This document shows, piece by piece, positions 24,924-33,808 of a DNA stretch of 64,000 bases. The notes under the pieces were generated by a model. It worked only from the letters and a program-made list of their open reading frames with translations, was not told the origin of the DNA and searched no databases. Position numbers and translations under genes: made by a program. This DNA is from Streptomyces olivochromogenes (GTDB lineage: Bacteria > Actinomycetota > Actinomycetes > Streptomycetales > Streptomycetaceae): contig NZ_KQ948453.1 of the NCBI RefSeq assembly GCF_001514115.1, positions 106,659 to 170,658 of the forward strand, given 5' to 3'. Within the stretch, counting starts at the first letter, position 1, and every line of letters begins with the position of its first letter.

Positions 24924-25991
24924 TCACTCGTACTCCGTGCCGCCCTTGCGGGTCAGATACGCCGGGCTGACCGCCTTCGCGATGGCCCGGCCGCCGGTGA
25001 CCGGGCTGTAGCGCTCGACGGCAGGGCGTATCACGACGCCCTCCCGCAGATGCAGTGCGCGCCCGGACACGGTCTCCCGGCCCGAGGCGACCTCCAGGAC
25101 GCGGTCGATGTCGTACGGGCCCTCGTACAGCCTTGGCACCAGCGGCAGTTCGCCGTCGAGGAGCGCGGCCGCGTCCAGCCAGTGGACCTCGCCGGCGATC
25201 TCCGCGGACACGTCGAACACGGCGTAGCCGAGAGACTCGCGGCGGCCGTCGGCGCCGTACGACAGGTCCTGCACGCCCGCCCCGTACACCTCCCCGAAGA
25301 CGCCGACCCGGCGGGCGCCGAGCCGTTCGGCGAGCCGGGCCGCGGCCGCCGCGACGCCGTGGGCGTGGACGGCACGCCAGTACAGATTGCGGGAATCCTC
25401 CTTGAGGGCGAGGGACTTGGCGCCGAAACCCTTGGAGGAGACGTACGCGCGGTCCTGGTCGGCGAGGTAGGTCAGCAGGCAGGCCGAGCCGTGCAGCTTC
25501 TCCGTCAGGACGACGTTCTCGCCCGGCGCGAAGATGTCCGGGTACCGCTGGATGTTCTCGATGTCGACCCAGGGCAGCAGATCGGGCGCGGACTCGACGT
25601 CGCCGTTCATGGTGGGCGGGATCGGCGGCACCCACTTGACGATGCCGAGCGCCTCGGCGAAGTCGGTGCCGTCCGCGGCGGCCCGTGCCAGGTCGACGTC
25701 GGCCAGCGCCTTCGGGCGGCAGACGATGCCCTGCGACAGCTCACCGCGCAGGCGTACGGCCTTGACGCGGTCCGAGCCGGGGCCCGCGAGGCGTCCGGTC
25801 AGGCCCAGCTCCTCGATGAGCGTGGTGGGGAGCACGGACTGCTCGGGGATGTAGACGGCACTCTCGCCGGTGCGGTAGGCGCCCTTGGCGACGACGGCTC
25901 GGTACAGGCCCACCTGGGCCAGTTCGAGCGCGTCGGCGTTCGGATGCTCGTGGACGGTCAGCACTTCGGCGGTGACGCGCAGCGTCGACAT
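24924..25991 (-). CDS. RNA ligase, DRB0094 (Rnl5/DraRnl) family
   Basis: ATP-dependent RNA ligase of 355 aa. The order of nucleotidyltransferase motifs is clear: the nucleophile Lys165 in EKLHGS (motif I), YVSSKGFG, VFGEVYGAGVQDL (motif III/IIIa), REGVVIRP (motif IV) and AIAKAVSPAYL (motif V). An N-terminal OB-like domain fills residues 1-150, the DraRnl layout. DraRnl of Deinococcus seals nicks with an RNA 3' end. No end-healing or RtcB gene is nearby, so it acts alone or with distant partners. Convergent with soxR. Confidence 0.9.
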   Translation of the reverse strand: MSTLRVTAEVLTVHEHPNADALELAQVGLYRAVVAKGAYRTGESAVYIPEQSVLPTTLIEELGLTGRLAGPGSDRVKAVRLRGELSQGIVCRPKALADVDLARAAADGTDFAEALGIVKWVPPIPPTMNGDVESAPDLLPWVDIENIQRYPDIFAPGENVVLTEKLHGSACLLTYLADQDRAYVSSKGFGAKSLALKEDSRNLYWRAVHAHGVAAAAARLAERLGARRVGVFGEVYGAGVQDLSYGADGRRESLGYAVFDVSAEIAGEVHWLDAAALLDGELPLVPRLYEGPYDIDRVLEVASGRETVSGRALHLREGVVIRPAVERYSPVTGGRAIAKAVSPAYLTRKGGTEYE

Positions 25992-26291
25992 CGGGACTCC
26001 TCGGGTTCCGCGGGTACCTCAACGGGGTTTCATCGAGCCCAACTGTCCCGAGGAGAAAGCGGTGGAGCGAGCGGATTTGCGCCTGCTAGCGTCGGCCCAC
26101 CGGGTGTCTTCAGTGGCGCCCCCGTCGAGGTCGGCGCCCCGAAGGGGCGCGGGGAACTGCGCGCCCAGCCGCGCACGATCCCGCAGCCGACGACTCACCC
26201 GCAGTTCCCGTAACCCGGTCGACCCCGAGCCCTACCCCGACCGCCGACCGTCGACCCCTGCACCCGCCCCCCGTTCAACCCGGCGGAGCGC
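25992..26291. other. intergenic region with one dispersed repeat copy
   Basis: About 300 bases between the zinc-ribbon unknown and the RNA ligase gene on the same strand. I see no coding signal. AGGGGCGCGGGGAACTGCGC at 26143-26162 is a reverse copy of the dispersed repeat described at 20650. The RNA ligase promoter should lie in 25992-26100 but no clear hexamers are visible. Confidence 0.5.
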
Positions 26292-26894
26292 TCACACAGA
26301 GACGAGCAACCGCCCGCGCCTGGCCTCCGCCAGCGCCTCGGGCGTGAGGACGGGCCGCGGTACGACGATTCCGCAACCCGTGCAGACGGGACCCGACGAC
26401 GGTTCGTGGGCCAGGTCGTACTTCCAGGTGAGGCGCTCACCGGTGCAGACCGGGCAGCAGGTGCCCGGTTCGCGCTCCAGCGCGGCGATCAGCCGGCGCA
26501 GCACCTCGGCCAGTGATTCGTGGGGGTGGATCCGCGGATCGTCGCACCACGCGACGCCGAATCCGCCCCAGGTCAGCCGATGCCAGTCGTCCACGCTGCC
26601 CGGCCGGCGCAGCCCGTCGTGCTTCTCCTTCTTGCGGCGCTCGGCGAACTCGACCTCGTAGGCGAGCCAGACGGAGCGGGCCTCCTCCAACTCGTCCAGT
26701 GCGGCCACGAGCCGCGCTGGATCGGGGGACCGGTCCTCGGGGCCGAACCCGGCCCGGGAGCAGAGATGGTCCCAGGTCGCCCGATGCCCGTAAGGGGCGA
26801 ACCTCTCCAGGCACTTGCGCAGTGAATAGCGTCGCAGTGCCAGATCATTCCTCGGATCTCGCACCTGTCTCGCCAGACTCCGAAAACCCGCCAT
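26292..26894 (-). CDS. unknown protein with C-terminal zinc ribbon
   Basis: 200 aa, not recognised. Residues about 1-95 are charged and helical; the middle has HRLTWGGFGVAWCDDPRI. The C-terminal part holds two CxxC pairs (CCPVC about 145-149 and CTGC about 171-174) typical of a zinc ribbon. There is no membrane segment or signal peptide. Possibly a nucleic-acid or protein-binding adapter; this is inference only. It is isolated and divergent from the acylase gene. Confidence 0.65.
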   Translation of the reverse strand: MAGFRSLARQVRDPRNDLALRRYSLRKCLERFAPYGHRATWDHLCSRAGFGPEDRSPDPARLVAALDELEEARSVWLAYEVEFAERRKKEKHDGLRRPGSVDDWHRLTWGGFGVAWCDDPRIHPHESLAEVLRRLIAALEREPGTCCPVCTGERLTWKYDLAHEPSSGPVCTGCGIVVPRPVLTPEALAEARRGRLLVSV

Positions 26895-27252
26895 CGCCCT
26901 GCACCTCCGTCACACCTGCACCTGTACTTCGGTCACTTCGGCGTTGCCGTCCCAGGGACGTCGCCGAGTAGACGTATCGACACGCGATTCGGCTCCATCC
27001 AATTTCCGATGAGCGCCATAAGTCACCGGCCGAACTCCCTCCGGCCTACCTCCCGTCGCTGTCAGCCACCTGTTGACAAGCTCGTGGGCCGGGATGAGCG
27101 GGGTGTCGCCGGATCCGCATGGCCCGTCGATCTCTAAACGGCTCGTGACCTCTGAACAGCTCAGTGATCGTTGAAAAGTTGACGCATGTTCATCTTCCAA
27201 CTCGGGGATACCGGCGGTAACGTCCGGCCCACCCCCGTCGGTAGGAGCAGCC
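26895..27252. other. divergent promoter region upstream of the acylase
   Basis: About 358 bases without a gene. An imperfect direct repeat is visible: TCTAAACGGCTCGTGACC (27133-27150) next to TCTGAACAGCTCAGTGATC (27151-27169), followed by AT-richer GTTGAAAAGTTGACG. This looks like a regulated promoter for the secreted acylase, but I cannot assign the regulator. Confidence 0.45.
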
Positions 27253-30045
27253 ATGCCACGACGCACCCCACGCACCGCACCCGACAGACAGAGAACTCCC
27301 CGCAGATTCCCCAAGTTCCTGGGGGCGGCATCCATCTGTGCTCTCATAGCCGCCCTGCTGTCCCCGCTGACCCAGGCGGCGGCCGCCGACAACACGACCG
27401 CGCTCGCCGCCAACGACTACTGCGGCGGCCAGTGTTCCGACATCCTCCCGCCCGGTCAGAACGGCAACGCCACCCTCGCCCAGATCCTCCTCAACCAGGC
27501 CTTCGGCATTCAGCCCGACCACGCCGAGGACCAGCTCGGCCCCTACAGCAACCTGGCCTCGGGTGCCGCCACGCTCACCGACGCCAAGATCAACGACTTC
27601 TTCAACGACGCGTCCTTCGGGGTCGCCTCCGACCAGGTCGCCTCCACCACCGCGCCCGGCGGACGCACCGACGTGACGATCGTCCGCGACAAGAAGACCG
27701 GTGTGCCGCACATCACCGGCACCACCCGCTACGGCACCGAGTACGGCGCCGGATACGCCGCCGCCCAGGACCGGCTGTGGCTGATGGACGTCTTCCGGCA
27801 CGTCGGCCGCGGCCAGCTGACCTCCTTCGCCGGCGGGGCCCCCTCCAACCAGGGCCTGGAGCAGGAGTTCTGGCGCAACGCCCCCTACACCGAGGCCGAT
27901 CTGCAGACCCAGATCGACAACGCCATCGCGAACAACGGCGCCCGCGGCCAGCAGGCCCTCGCCGACGCCAACGCCTACATCGACGGCATCAACGCCTACA
28001 TCGACGCCTCCGACAGCGGCCGCTACTTCCCCGGTGAGTACGTCCTGACCGGCCACAAGGACTCCATCACCAACGCCGGCACCATCGACCACTTCAAGAT
28101 CACCGACCTGGTCGCGCTGGCCTCCGTCATCGGCTCGCTCTTCGGCTCCGGAGGCGGCGGCGAGGTCAACAACGCCATCTCGCTGCTGGCCGCCCAGTCC
28201 AAGTACGGCGTGACCGAGGGCACCAAGGTCTGGGAGTCCTTCCGCGAGCGCAACGACCCCGAGGCGGTGCTCACCGTCCACAACGGCGAGAGCTTCCCGT
28301 ACGCCTCGAAGCCCGACACCGCGCAGGGCGAGGCCCTGCCCGACGCCGGCTCGGTGACCCAGGAGCCACTGGTCTACGACCGCACCGGCAGCGCGGGCAC
28401 CGCCACCGCCACCAGCGCCTCGGCGACGGCGGCCGCCACCACCCTCACCTCGGCGAAGCGCGGGATGTCCAACGCCCTCGTGGTGAGCGGCAAATACACC
28501 GCCAGCGGCCACCCCATCGCCGTCTTCGGGCCGCAGACCGGCTACTTCGCGCCACAGCTCCTCATGCTCCAGGAGATCCAGGGGCCGGGCCTCAGCGCGC
28601 GCGGCGCCTCCTTCGCGGGCCTGAGCATGTACGTCGAACTCGGGCGCGGCCAGGACTACTCCTGGAGCGCGACGACCTCCGGCCAGGACATCATCGACAC
28701 GTACGCCGTCGAGCTGTGCCAGGACGACTACCACTACCTGTACCACGGCACCTGCACCGCCATGGACAAGGTCGAGCGGACCAACTCCTGGAAGCCCACC
28801 ACGGCCGACGGCACCGCGGCGGGCTCGTACCGCATGCAGGTCTACCGGACCAAGTACGGTCCCGTGGAGTACCGCGCGACGGTCGGCGGCAAGAAGGTCG
28901 CGTACACGACCCTGCGCTCCTCCTACATGCACGAGGCCGACTCGATCATCGGCTTCCAGATGCTCAACGACCCGGACTACGTGAAGAGCCCACAGACGTT
29001 CCAGAGCGCGGTGCAGCACATCAACTACACCTTCAACTGGTTCTACGCCGACTCCTCGCACACCGCGTACTACAACAGCGGTGACAACCCGGTGCGGGCG
29101 GCCGGCGTCGACGCCGAGTTCCCGATCTGGGCGCAGGCCGCGTACGAGTGGCAGAACTGGGACCCGACGACGAACACCGCCTCGTACACCCCGCCGTCCG
29201 CGCACCCCAACTCCATCGACCAGGACTACTACATCTCCTGGAACAACAAGCAGGCCAAGGACTACACCACGGCCCCCTGGGGAGACGGTTCCGTGCACCG
29301 CGGGAACCTCCTGGAGGACCGGGTGAAGAAGCTGGTCGCCGCGGGCGGGGTGACCAGGTCCTCGCTCACCAAGGCGATGGCCGACGCCGCGCTGGCCGAC
29401 CTGCGGGCCGAGGACGTGCTGCCGAAGCTGCTGAGGGTCATCAACAGTTCGACGGTCACGGACACCACGGCCGCGGCGGCGGTGACCAAGCTGTCCGACT
29501 GGGTGACGGCCGGCGCCAAGCGCAAGGAGACCTCGGCCGGTTCGAAGGCCTACGCCAACGCCGACGCGATCCGCATCCTGGACGCCTGGTGGCCGCTGCT
29601 GGTGAAGGCCGAGTTCCAACCCGGTCTCGGCACCGACCTGTACACGGCCTTCTCCAACAACCTGCCCATCGACGAGTCCCCGTCGGCCGCGCACGGCCCG
29701 ACCGGCGCGCACGCCGGAAGCTCCTTCCAGTACGGCTGGTGGAGCTATGTCGACAAGGACATCCGGGCGGTCCTTGGTGAGTCGGTGCAGGGCGGACTGT
29801 CGCAGAAGTACTGCGGCGGCGGCACCCTCAGCGCCTGCCGGGACGCCCTGATCAGCACACTCAAGACGGCGGCCGGCCTGACCGCCGCCCAGGTCTACCC
29901 GGGCGACGACCAGTGTTCGGCGGGCGACCAGTGGTGTGCCGACTCGATCGTCCAGCGGACGCTCGGCGGCATCAAGCACGGCAAGATCACCTGGCAGAAC
30001 CGGCCGACCTACCAGCAAGTGGTGGAGTACACGTCGCACCGGTGA
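27253..30045 (+). CDS. secreted penicillin-acylase-family Ntn hydrolase
   Basis: 930 aa preprotein that should be exported and self-cleaved into alpha and beta chains. A long basic n-region and hydrophobic core end near residue 47 (LTQAAAA/DN), a Sec or Tat-type signal. The predicted nucleophile is Ser406 in RGMSNALVVSG, which would become the first beta-chain residue; TASGHPIAVFGPQTGY follows as in this family. Family members cleave amide bonds in penicillins, acyl-homoserine lactones, aculeacin or similar acylated compounds. GGAG precedes the ATG. Substrate unknown; antibiotic or signal acyl removal is the leading guess. Confidence 0.92.
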   Translation: MPRRTPRTAPDRQRTPRRFPKFLGAASICALIAALLSPLTQAAAADNTTALAANDYCGGQCSDILPPGQNGNATLAQILLNQAFGIQPDHAEDQLGPYSNLASGAATLTDAKINDFFNDASFGVASDQVASTTAPGGRTDVTIVRDKKTGVPHITGTTRYGTEYGAGYAAAQDRLWLMDVFRHVGRGQLTSFAGGAPSNQGLEQEFWRNAPYTEADLQTQIDNAIANNGARGQQALADANAYIDGINAYIDASDSGRYFPGEYVLTGHKDSITNAGTIDHFKITDLVALASVIGSLFGSGGGGEVNNAISLLAAQSKYGVTEGTKVWESFRERNDPEAVLTVHNGESFPYASKPDTAQGEALPDAGSVTQEPLVYDRTGSAGTATATSASATAAATTLTSAKRGMSNALVVSGKYTASGHPIAVFGPQTGYFAPQLLMLQEIQGPGLSARGASFAGLSMYVELGRGQDYSWSATTSGQDIIDTYAVELCQDDYHYLYHGTCTAMDKVERTNSWKPTTADGTAAGSYRMQVYRTKYGPVEYRATVGGKKVAYTTLRSSYMHEADSIIGFQMLNDPDYVKSPQTFQSAVQHINYTFNWFYADSSHTAYYNSGDNPVRAAGVDAEFPIWAQAAYEWQNWDPTTNTASYTPPSAHPNSIDQDYYISWNNKQAKDYTTAPWGDGSVHRGNLLEDRVKKLVAAGGVTRSSLTKAMADAALADLRAEDVLPKLLRVINSSTVTDTTAAAAVTKLSDWVTAGAKRKETSAGSKAYANADAIRILDAWWPLLVKAEFQPGLGTDLYTAFSNNLPIDESPSAAHGPTGAHAGSSFQYGWWSYVDKDIRAVLGESVQGGLSQKYCGGGTLSACRDALISTLKTAAGLTAAQVYPGDDQCSAGDQWCADSIVQRTLGGIKHGKITWQNRPTYQQVVEYTSHR

Positions 30046-30078
30046 CCCCGGAGCGCGACGCGGACTCCCGGCGGCGGG

Positions 30079-31413
30079 TCATTGAACACGGCCCGCCGCC
30101 AGCACCACCTGCGCCAGCTCCCGGTGGCAGATGTCGCTGTGGGCCCCGCTCGGGGGCCCGCCGCGGTTCACCACCGCGCACGCGTCGACGTTCACGCACC
30201 CCGACACCGGCAGCTTCGCGCGCAGCGCGTCGGCGAGCGTGAACGTCTTCGTGCCCTCCACCGCCTGCACCCCGTCGTGTCCCATCGCGCCCCAGCGGGC
30301 ACCCAGGAGGTGTCCGGGGCCGAGGTCGACGCCCAGCACCGAACGGTCGTCGTCCGCCATCCGGGAGGCCAGCGGATAGATCGTGCCGAGCGCCGTGTCG
30401 AAGTGGGAGTAGCAGCACACCACAGGGCCGTCGACGCGGCTCTGCAGACCGTGCAGCGCACCGCTCGCCCCCGGGTCGCCGGGCAGCCGCGCGGCGAACG
30501 CGTAGTGCGAGAACGCCCCTTGGAGCAGCGTCACGGACTTCACCGTGCGCACGCCCTCGGGCAGTCCGCGCAGCGCGAAGGAGACCAGCCGCCCGCCGAA
30601 GCTGTGTCCGACCAGATGCACCCGCACCCCGGGCGCGGCGGACGCGAGCTGCCCGAGCGTGCGCCCGAGCCCCCGCTCACCCACCGTTCCCGCGCGCCGC
30701 TTCATGGCGTAGTACGTGGCCTGGCGCAGCAGTTCGCGCGCCCCGTCCCAGGGCCGCGGCAGGGTGAAGGTCTCGCCGGGGGCCGTCATCCCGGCCAGCG
30801 CCTCGGCGAACTCGCCGCACACCGTGACCGTGTCCCCGAAGAGCATCGCGGGGTCGCCCTGCGGCGCGCCCTGCGCGAGCGTGTCCGCGGCGAAGGCGGC
30901 CTGCGGTCCCTGCGGTGGTACCTCCACGAGCAGCCGCACCAGGCGCCCGAACTCCTCCAACGAGGCGCCGTCGTCCGGCTGTTCGTCCAGCAGGCGCGCG
31001 ATCTGCTCGACGATCGTCGCCCGGCCCGGGAACACCTCCAGGAGCGCGCGCCGGGTGTCCTTGTCGAGCGCGGTGCGGGCGGCGGCGGGCAGGTCGGCGG
31101 GGACGGCGGCGGCCACCGACCGGGGAAAGTCGGGGATCGGTTCGTCCGAGAACCGCATCGAGGGCCACACCACACCGACGTAGCCCAGACGCGCGTGCGG
31201 CGCGAGGCCCGGCACGGGCGCGAAGAACTGGCTGTAGAGGCGGGTCGCGCCGGAGCGGTCGTTGTTCCAGCCGTGTGCGAAGACGATCAGATCACGCACT
31301 GTGCGCCGGGGCACCTCCGCGAGCAGCCGGTCCCTTTCCCGGCCGTCCACGTCCCCGTCCGCGTCGAAGGTCAGCTCCCAGTAGGGAGAAACACTGACTG
31401 CCGGATCCGCCAT
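30079..31413 (-). CDS. alpha/beta hydrolase with GHSFGG nucleophile elbow
   Basis: 444 aa cytoplasmic-looking hydrolase. DLIVFAHGWNND is the early strand with an oxyanion-type HGW, and Ser271 in VGHSFGG is the nucleophile. Late His candidates occur near DLGPGH and MGHDGVQAV. It lacks a signal peptide or membrane segment. It resembles serine-hydrolase domains in large actinobacterial proteins that cleave esters; no more specific family is recognised. Convergent with the acylase gene, with 33 bases between the stops. Confidence 0.75.
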   Translation of the reverse strand: MADPAVSVSPYWELTFDADGDVDGRERDRLLAEVPRRTVRDLIVFAHGWNNDRSGATRLYSQFFAPVPGLAPHARLGYVGVVWPSMRFSDEPIPDFPRSVAAAVPADLPAAARTALDKDTRRALLEVFPGRATIVEQIARLLDEQPDDGASLEEFGRLVRLLVEVPPQGPQAAFAADTLAQGAPQGDPAMLFGDTVTVCGEFAEALAGMTAPGETFTLPRPWDGARELLRQATYYAMKRRAGTVGERGLGRTLGQLASAAPGVRVHLVGHSFGGRLVSFALRGLPEGVRTVKSVTLLQGAFSHYAFAARLPGDPGASGALHGLQSRVDGPVVCCYSHFDTALGTIYPLASRMADDDRSVLGVDLGPGHLLGARWGAMGHDGVQAVEGTKTFTLADALRAKLPVSGCVNVDACAVVNRGGPPSGAHSDICHRELAQVVLAAGRVQ

Positions 31414-31523
31414 GGCAATCTCCCTCGTCCCCCGAAGGCGGTGCGATGTGGGCGCATCGTCCTACCGGGGGCGAAGATTGGCCATACGTCACGACCCGAC
31501 CGCGGAAAAGAAGTTCTTTCCGC

Positions 31524-32792
31524 TCATCCGTAGAGGAGATATTCCTTCCGGATCCTTTGGAAGGCCTTCAGTTCGTCCTGCCAGGCGGCCACGACCTCGT
31601 CGGTCGTCGCCCCCGCGTCGATCATCGTGCGCACCTCGGCGGAGCCGGTCAGCTTGTCGATCCAGTTGTCCGAGCGCCAGGCGAAGCCGCTCCAGACCTT
31701 CTTGGCGGTCACCAGGAGGGCGATTCCGGTGCGGACGGGGTCGTACGCGGCCCGGTCGTCCACATGGATCTGCACGCCACCGATCGTCTTTCCCTGGAAC
31801 TTGGAGAAGGTCGGAGCGAAGTACGCCTCCCTGAAGCGCACGCCCGGGACCTTGAGCCGGTTCGCCTCCAGAGCCCATCGGCCGTCGATGCCCTCCGCGC
31901 CCAGCAGCTCGAACGGACGGGTCGTGCCGCGCCCCTCCGACAGGTTCGTCCCCTCGAAGAGACACGTTCCGGAGTACACCAGGGCGGTGTCGGCCGTCGG
32001 CATGTTCGGGCTCGGCGGCACCCAGGGCAGGCCGGAGGCGTCGTAGAAGTCCGACCGCTTCCAGCCCGACATCAGTACGGTGGTCAGCTCCACCGGCGCC
32101 GCCAGGAACTCCCCGTTGAACAGCCGCGCGAGCTCCGCCACCGTCATCCCGTGCGCCTGCGCGACGGGCTGCCGGCCGACGAACGTCGCGAACTCCTTGT
32201 GCAGCACCGGGCCCTGGGCGGCCCGTCCGGTCACCGGGTTCGGCCGGTCCAGCACCACGAAGCGCTTGCCCGCGAGCTGAGCCGCCTCCATGCAGTCGTA
32301 CAGCGTCCAGATGTACGTGTAGAAGCGCGCGCCCACGTCCTGGATGTCGAAGACGACGGTGTCCACGCCGGAGGTGGTGAAGACGTCGGCGAGAGGCTTG
32401 CCGCTCTTGAGGTACGTGTCGTAGACCGGGAGTCCGGTCGCCGGGTCGTCGTAGCGGCCCTCGGAGCCGCCGGCCTGCGCGGTGCCGCGGAAACCGTGTT
32501 CCGGGCCGAAGACGGCGGTCAGCTCGACGTGGGGGTCGGCGTGCATGACGTCGACGATGTGGCGAACGTCTCTGGTGACACCGGTGGGGTTCGTGACGAC
32601 GCCGACACGCCGGCCGTGGAGGGCGGCGTAGCCGCTTGCCTGGAGCTGCTCGAAGCCGGTGCGGAGGGGACTGTCGTGGGTCGTCGTGGCGGGGGTGGCG
32701 GGGGTGGTGAGGGTGGTGGGGGTCGCCGCGAAGGCGGCGGTGGCGGTGGCCGTGGCTGTGGCGGTGAGGAGGGCTCGGCGGGAAGGGCGCAT
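31524..32792 (-). CDS. NamZ/DUF1343 exo-beta-N-acetylmuramidase-like secreted protein
   Basis: 422 aa from ATG 32792, which has GGAGGT before it. The N-terminus has RPSRRALLTATATATATAAF, a twin-arginine-like signal. The body matches DUF1343: GRRVGVVTNPTGVTRD, FGPEHGFRGTAQAG, FDIQDVGARFYTYIWTLYDC, VLDRPNPVTG and LFEGTNLSEGRGTTRPFE. Characterised NamZ removes terminal MurNAc from peptidoglycan fragments, so a cell-wall recycling or turnover role outside the membrane is likely. Isolated in the window. Confidence 0.88.
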   Translation of the reverse strand: MRPSRRALLTATATATATAAFAATPTTLTTPATPATTTHDSPLRTGFEQLQASGYAALHGRRVGVVTNPTGVTRDVRHIVDVMHADPHVELTAVFGPEHGFRGTAQAGGSEGRYDDPATGLPVYDTYLKSGKPLADVFTTSGVDTVVFDIQDVGARFYTYIWTLYDCMEAAQLAGKRFVVLDRPNPVTGRAAQGPVLHKEFATFVGRQPVAQAHGMTVAELARLFNGEFLAAPVELTTVLMSGWKRSDFYDASGLPWVPPSPNMPTADTALVYSGTCLFEGTNLSEGRGTTRPFELLGAEGIDGRWALEANRLKVPGVRFREAYFAPTFSKFQGKTIGGVQIHVDDRAAYDPVRTGIALLVTAKKVWSGFAWRSDNWIDKLTGSAEVRTMIDAGATTDEVVAAWQDELKAFQRIRKEYLLYG

Positions 32793-32977
32793 GGGGGGAC
32801 CTCCGTGATCGCGGAAGGCTGGCACCGGCACGTTAGGGCTCCCGCCGGCCGTTTGGAAGCTGCGGGTGGTTCGTGGCTGGTCGCGCCCACGCGGCGGAGC
32901 CGCATATGGCAGAGCCCCGCGCCCCTGAAGAGGCGCTCCTGCGGGTCGGAGCTGCCAAAGGGCCCTTCCCCTGCTAC

Positions 32978-32995
32978 ATACCGACTGGTTAGTCT
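32978..32995. promoter_or_regulatory. candidate operator of the SDR-ligase-TetR operon
   Basis: ATACCGACTGGTTAGTCT. The first 12 bases are identical to the reverse complement of the site at 38572-38589, before the opposing acyl-CoA operon. It lies about 50 bases before the SDR start and is the likely binding site of the TetR at 35533. Confidence 0.65.
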
Positions 32996-33043
32996 GGGGT
33001 CGCAGCTGAGCCGTGTTGTGTCGCGTCGTGTCGAAGGAGACCG

Positions 33044-33808
33044 ATGGTGGAAGCCGTGCAGGATGCGGGAGTGGTCGTCACCGGGGCCGGAGGTGGCATC
33101 GGGGCCGCGCTGGCCCGTCGTTTCGCCGCCGAGGGGGCCCGGGTCGTCGTCAACGACCTGGACGCCGCCAAGGCGAAGGCCGTGGCCGAGGAGATCGGGG
33201 CGATCGCGGTGCCCGGCGACGCGTCCGCGATCGTGGCCGAGGCCCGGGACGCCCTCGGGGGCACCATCGACGTCTACTGCGCCAACGCGGGCCTCCCCTC
33301 GGGCGGCAGTGAGTCGGCCGACGAGAAGGTCTGGGCGCTCGCCTGGGACGTCAACGTGATGGCGCACGTCCGGGCGGCCCAGGAGCTGCTCCCGGCCTGG
33401 CTGGAGCGCGGCAGCGGCCGGTTCGTCTCCACCGTCTCCGCCGCCGGACTGCTCACCATGATCGGCGCCGCGCCCTACAGCGTCACCAAGCACGGCGCGT
33501 ACGCCTTCGCCGAGTGGCTGTCGCTGACGTACCGCCACCGCGGCGTGAAGGTGCACGCGATCTGTCCGCAGGGCGTGCGCACCGACATGCTCGACGCCAC
33601 CGGCAGCGCGGGCGACCTGGTCCTGCAGCCCACCGCCATCGAGCCGGAGGCCGTCGCCGACGCGCTGTTCGCGGGGATCGAGGAGGACCGCTTCCTGATC
33701 CTGCCGCACCCCGAGGTCGCCGGGTACTACCAGGTGCGGGCCGCCGAACCGGACCGCTGGCTGACGAACATGAACCACATCCAGCAGAAGTGGGAGGCGA
33801 CCCGGTGA
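33044..33808 (+). CDS. short-chain dehydrogenase/reductase
   Basis: 254 aa classical SDR. The cofactor motif TGAGGGIG, the NAG motif ANAGLPSGG, Ser in STVSAAG and the YSVTKHG Tyr-Lys pair are all present. GAAGGAGACCG precedes the ATG. Its stop overlaps the GTG of the acyl-CoA ligase (GTGA at 33805). Likely a 3-hydroxyacyl-CoA or alcohol oxidation step in the same catabolic route. Confidence 0.92.
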   Translation: MVEAVQDAGVVVTGAGGGIGAALARRFAAEGARVVVNDLDAAKAKAVAEEIGAIAVPGDASAIVAEARDALGGTIDVYCANAGLPSGGSESADEKVWALAWDVNVMAHVRAAQELLPAWLERGSGRFVSTVSAAGLLTMIGAAPYSVTKHGAYAFAEWLSLTYRHRGVKVHAICPQGVRTDMLDATGSAGDLVLQPTAIEPEAVADALFAGIEEDRFLILPHPEVAGYYQVRAAEPDRWLTNMNHIQQKWEATR

